From assembly GCF_012927265.1 (NCBI RefSeq), contig NZ_JABBGF010000001.1:124001-188000 (forward strand): a DNA stretch of 64,000 nucleotides, given 5' to 3'. The position numbers and the translations under genes are program-made. This document shows positions 61,623-64,000 of the stretch, piece by piece (position 1 is the first letter of the stretch; every line of letters begins with the position of its first letter). Source of the stretch: Chryseobacterium cheonjiense (GTDB taxonomy: Bacteria > Bacteroidota > Bacteroidia > Flavobacteriales > Weeksellaceae). Below the pieces are notes generated by a model, which did no database searches, had not been told where the DNA came from, and saw only the letters and a program-made list of their open reading frames with translations.

Positions 61623-62933
61623 ATGTCGAATATTGTCGCAATCGTTGGGCGTCCCAACGTAGGAAAATCTACATTATTTAACCGTTTATTAGAAAGAAGG
61701 GAGGCTATTGTAGATTCTACTGCAGGAGTTACCAGAGACCGCCATTACGGAAAATCCGATTGGAATGGAGTAGATTTCACCGTAATTGATACCGGTGGTT
61801 ATGATGTAGGAACGGATGATATTTTTGAAGAAGAAATCCGTAAACAGGTTCAGCTGGCTGTAGATGAGGCAACGTCCATTATTTTTATGATGAATGTGGA
61901 AGAAGGCCTTACCGATACAGACTACGAAATTTACAGGCTTTTAAGAAGATCCAATAAACCAATTTATATTGTCATCAACAAAGTAGATTCTTCGAAAGAA
62001 GAACTTCCTGCAACGGAATTTTATCAGTTGGGAATCGATAAATATTATACTTTATCTTCTGCAACAGGATCAGGAACGGGTGATCTTCTGGATGATATTG
62101 TAAGAGATTTCCCGACTACAGAATATAAAGACCCTTTTGAAGGGCTGCCGAAAATTACTATCGCAGGACGTCCGAATGTGGGAAAATCCACCCTTACAAA
62201 TGCACTGCTGGATGTAGAAAGAAATATCGTAACAGATATTGCAGGAACTACAAGAGACAGCATCCAGACACTTTATAATAAATTCGGACATGAGTTTGTG
62301 CTTGTAGACACTGCCGGAATGCGTAAAAAATCTAAAGTAAGTGAAGACCTGGAATTTTATTCCGTGATGCGTTCCATCCGTTCTATTGAATTTTCGGATG
62401 TCGTAATCATTATGGTAGATGCTACGCAGGGATGGGAATCTCAGGACATGAATATCTTCAGCCTTGCCCAGAAAAACAGAAAAGGAATTGTAATTTTGGT
62501 GAATAAATGGGATCTTATTGAAGACAAGCAGACCAATACCATGCGTGATTTCGAAAGACAGATCAAAGATAAGATCGGACAGTTCCAGGACATCCCGATT
62601 TTGTTTATTTCGGCATTAACCAAGCAGAGAATCTTAAAAGCAGTTGAAGTTGCTATGGAAGTATACGAAGACCGTAAGAAAAAGATTAAAACTTCAAAAT
62701 TAAACGAAGTGATGCTCCCTATTTTTGAAGGAACGCCACCACCTGCGAATAAAGGGAAATATATCAAAATCAAATACTGCGTACAGCTTCCGACCCCGTC
62801 GCCACAGTTTGTTTTCTTCTGCAACCTTCCGCAGTACGTTAAAGAACCATACAAAAGATTTACTGAAAATCAGCTGAGAAAAGAGTTCGGATTTACCGGA
62901 GTCCCAATTGAAGTGTATTTCAGACAAAAATAA
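61623..62933 (+). CDS. der: Ribosome-biogenesis GTPase Der
   Basis: 436 residues. Two tandem G domains, each with its own G1 motif (GRPNVGKS at 9-16 and again at about 181-188), G3 (DTGGYD and DTAGMRKK) and G4 (NKVD and NKWD), followed by a KH-like C-terminal domain ending EVYFRQK. It acts in 50S subunit maturation. Single gene with a terminator. Confidence 0.96.
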   Translation: MSNIVAIVGRPNVGKSTLFNRLLERREAIVDSTAGVTRDRHYGKSDWNGVDFTVIDTGGYDVGTDDIFEEEIRKQVQLAVDEATSIIFMMNVEEGLTDTDYEIYRLLRRSNKPIYIVINKVDSSKEELPATEFYQLGIDKYYTLSSATGSGTGDLLDDIVRDFPTTEYKDPFEGLPKITIAGRPNVGKSTLTNALLDVERNIVTDIAGTTRDSIQTLYNKFGHEFVLVDTAGMRKKSKVSEDLEFYSVMRSIRSIEFSDVVIIMVDATQGWESQDMNIFSLAQKNRKGIVILVNKWDLIEDKQTNTMRDFERQIKDKIGQFQDIPILFISALTKQRILKAVEVAMEVYEDRKKKIKTSKLNEVMLPIFEGTPPPANKGKYIKIKYCVQLPTPSPQFVFFCNLPQYVKEPYKRFTENQLRKEFGFTGVPIEVYFRQK

Positions 62934-62938
62934 TGAAC

Positions 62939-62972
62939 ATCCCTTTCAGGAAAACCTGGAAGGGATTTTATT
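62939..62972 (+). terminator. Terminator of der
   Basis: ATCCCTTTCAGG-AAAA-CCTGGAAGGGAT followed by TTTATT. Confidence 0.7.
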
Positions 62973-63011
62973 CTATATAATTTCATATTTTAGATAAAAA
63001 GTTTCACAACA

Positions 63012-63665
63012 ATGAATACAGTTGTACTATCAGAACAGTTTTCTTTGGTTAATTCATGGATTAACGAACTCAGGAATGTTGATATTCAGCATGACAGGAT
63101 GAGGTTCCGCAGAAATATGGAGCGGATCGGCGAAATAGCCGCTTTTGAAATCAGTAAAAGTCTCGAGCAAAAGGAGATCGAAATTCAGACGCCGTTAGAT
63201 AAGATCAGAGTCAGAGAAATTGCTGTTCAGCCGGTTATTACGACCATATTAAGAGCCGGTGTTCCTTTGTTTCAGGGGATTCTGAATTATTTCGACAAAG
63301 CCGACTGCGGATTCGTGGCAGCATACAGAAAACATGATGCTAATGATTATTTCTCGATCAAGCAGGATTATTTAACGTGTCCCGATATCGAGGGTAGGCC
63401 TTTAATTGTCGGTGATCCAATGCTGGCTACAGGGGCTTCTTTAATTGAAGCGATCAAAGATTTACTCACCCACGGCAAGCCAAGCCAGCTTCATATTGTA
63501 GCTGCAATTGCTTCAAAACAAGGTGTTGAAACCATAGAAAAAGCTTATCCCGAAGCCAAAATATGGGTTGGAGCCATCGATGAGCAGCTCACTTCCAAGG
63601 GGTATATCACACCAGGTTTGGGAGATGCCGGAGATTTAAGCTATGGAGAAAAACTACAACGCTAA
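63012..63665 (+). CDS. upp: Uracil phosphoribosyltransferase
   Basis: 217 residues. TTILRAGVPLFQGIL and the PRPP-binding loop IVGDPMLATGASLIEAI (about 138-154), then a C-terminal PGLGDAGDLSYG, the UPRTase signature that binds uracil. Salvage of uracil to UMP. Single gene. Confidence 0.95.
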   Translation: MNTVVLSEQFSLVNSWINELRNVDIQHDRMRFRRNMERIGEIAAFEISKSLEQKEIEIQTPLDKIRVREIAVQPVITTILRAGVPLFQGILNYFDKADCGFVAAYRKHDANDYFSIKQDYLTCPDIEGRPLIVGDPMLATGASLIEAIKDLLTHGKPSQLHIVAAIASKQGVETIEKAYPEAKIWVGAIDEQLTSKGYITPGLGDAGDLSYGEKLQR

Positions 63666-63976
63666 TTTATATTCGTAAATATTACAGATTAGATATGTGA
63701 AACTTTTCTGTTTTTAAAAAGTTCAAACTTAATATTTAAAATAGGGTGGCATCAGCAATGTCACCCTTAAATATTTGTGCCTGACTGATCAGAATATTTG
63801 GGCTCAAACCTATTATTAATTCTTAGTTTGATAAAAAATATTAAAAAAAATAAATATCACAGAAGGAATACAAAAAATAAGTCGTCTAAAAGATAGAAAG
63901 CATTAAGAAGAAATTTCATCTTAAAATTTATGCAACAAAACTTGATAGATAACCAAATAAAAACGTATTCCAAATG
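63666..63976. other. Intergenic stretch after upp
   Basis: 311 bp, AT-rich. A hairpin at 63743-63767 (AGGGTGGCAT with ATGTCACCCT) is visible but has only a weak T run. No gene seen. Confidence 0.5.
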
Positions 63977-64000
63977 ATGAAAAAAATTTTAACATCACTT
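63977..64000 (+). CDS. Start of a protein truncated by the window edge
   Basis: Reads MKKILTSL (ATG directly before it at 63974 also in frame), which looks like the beginning of a signal peptide or an N-terminal hydrophobic segment. Nothing more can be said. Confidence 0.35.

Overview
The window looks like chromosome of a flavobacterium, most probably Chryseobacterium or a close relative. The DNA is AT-rich. Several genes carry the Bacteroidota promoter (TTG, about 19 bp, TAnnTTTG), and there are markers of that phylum: a type IX secretion plug protein, a type IX sorting-domain protein, DUF4290 and DUF4295 proteins, and a 3,4-dihydroxy-2-butanone-4-phosphate synthase with a degenerate cyclohydrolase tail. 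The genus is an inference from protein flavour; no rRNA is present.

Layout. 1-4.7 kb (plus strand): the end of a large protein, a small nucleotidyltransferase, a zincin-type polymorphic toxin with a candidate immunity gene, then relics of the same unit. 4.7-13.9 kb: ordinary genes (MBL hydrolase, T9SS plug, a toxin-antitoxin pair, hemH, an Nfu protein, gamma-carbonic anhydrase, a PIF1-like helicase, small lipoproteins). 13.9-20.2 kb: an AT-rich accessory stretch with frameshifted genes, small membrane proteins, a possible structured RNA, and an IS1595-family transposase followed by a PemK/MazF-like gene. 20.2-31.5 kb (minus strand): a toxin-cassette array. 31.7-64 kb: mostly intact housekeeping genes (ribB, fmt, recQ, OmpA proteins, folK, sppA, ftsY, rpmB/rpmG, lnt, proC, murB, an aminotransferase, murA, an alpha-amylase, katG, tRNA-Gln, der, upp).

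The most interesting system is the toxin array. Diverged copies of a hydrophobic scaffold domain (NAF..G..NG followed by membrane-prone helices) are joined to different C-terminal toxin domains: HExxH zincins (two scaffold-linked and one orphan), two C39/papain-like cysteine peptidase domains and one EndoU-type RNase domain, plus relics of a second EndoU domain and of a CdiA-type tRNase. Most toxin ends are followed at once by a small candidate immunity gene, often by a terminator-like hairpin, and then by a stub of scaffold sequence. Two scaffold types each occur as long near-identical direct repeats of about 1 kb. This is the structure expected if toxin tips are swapped by homologous recombination.

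About nine single- or double-base frameshifts, mostly in homopolymers, lie in the accessory regions (three of the eight definite ones outside the toxin cluster), while I see none in the housekeeping genes. They may reflect decay of silent cassettes, phase variation, or local assembly error. The delivery machine is not visible; the large protein cut by the left edge may belong to it.
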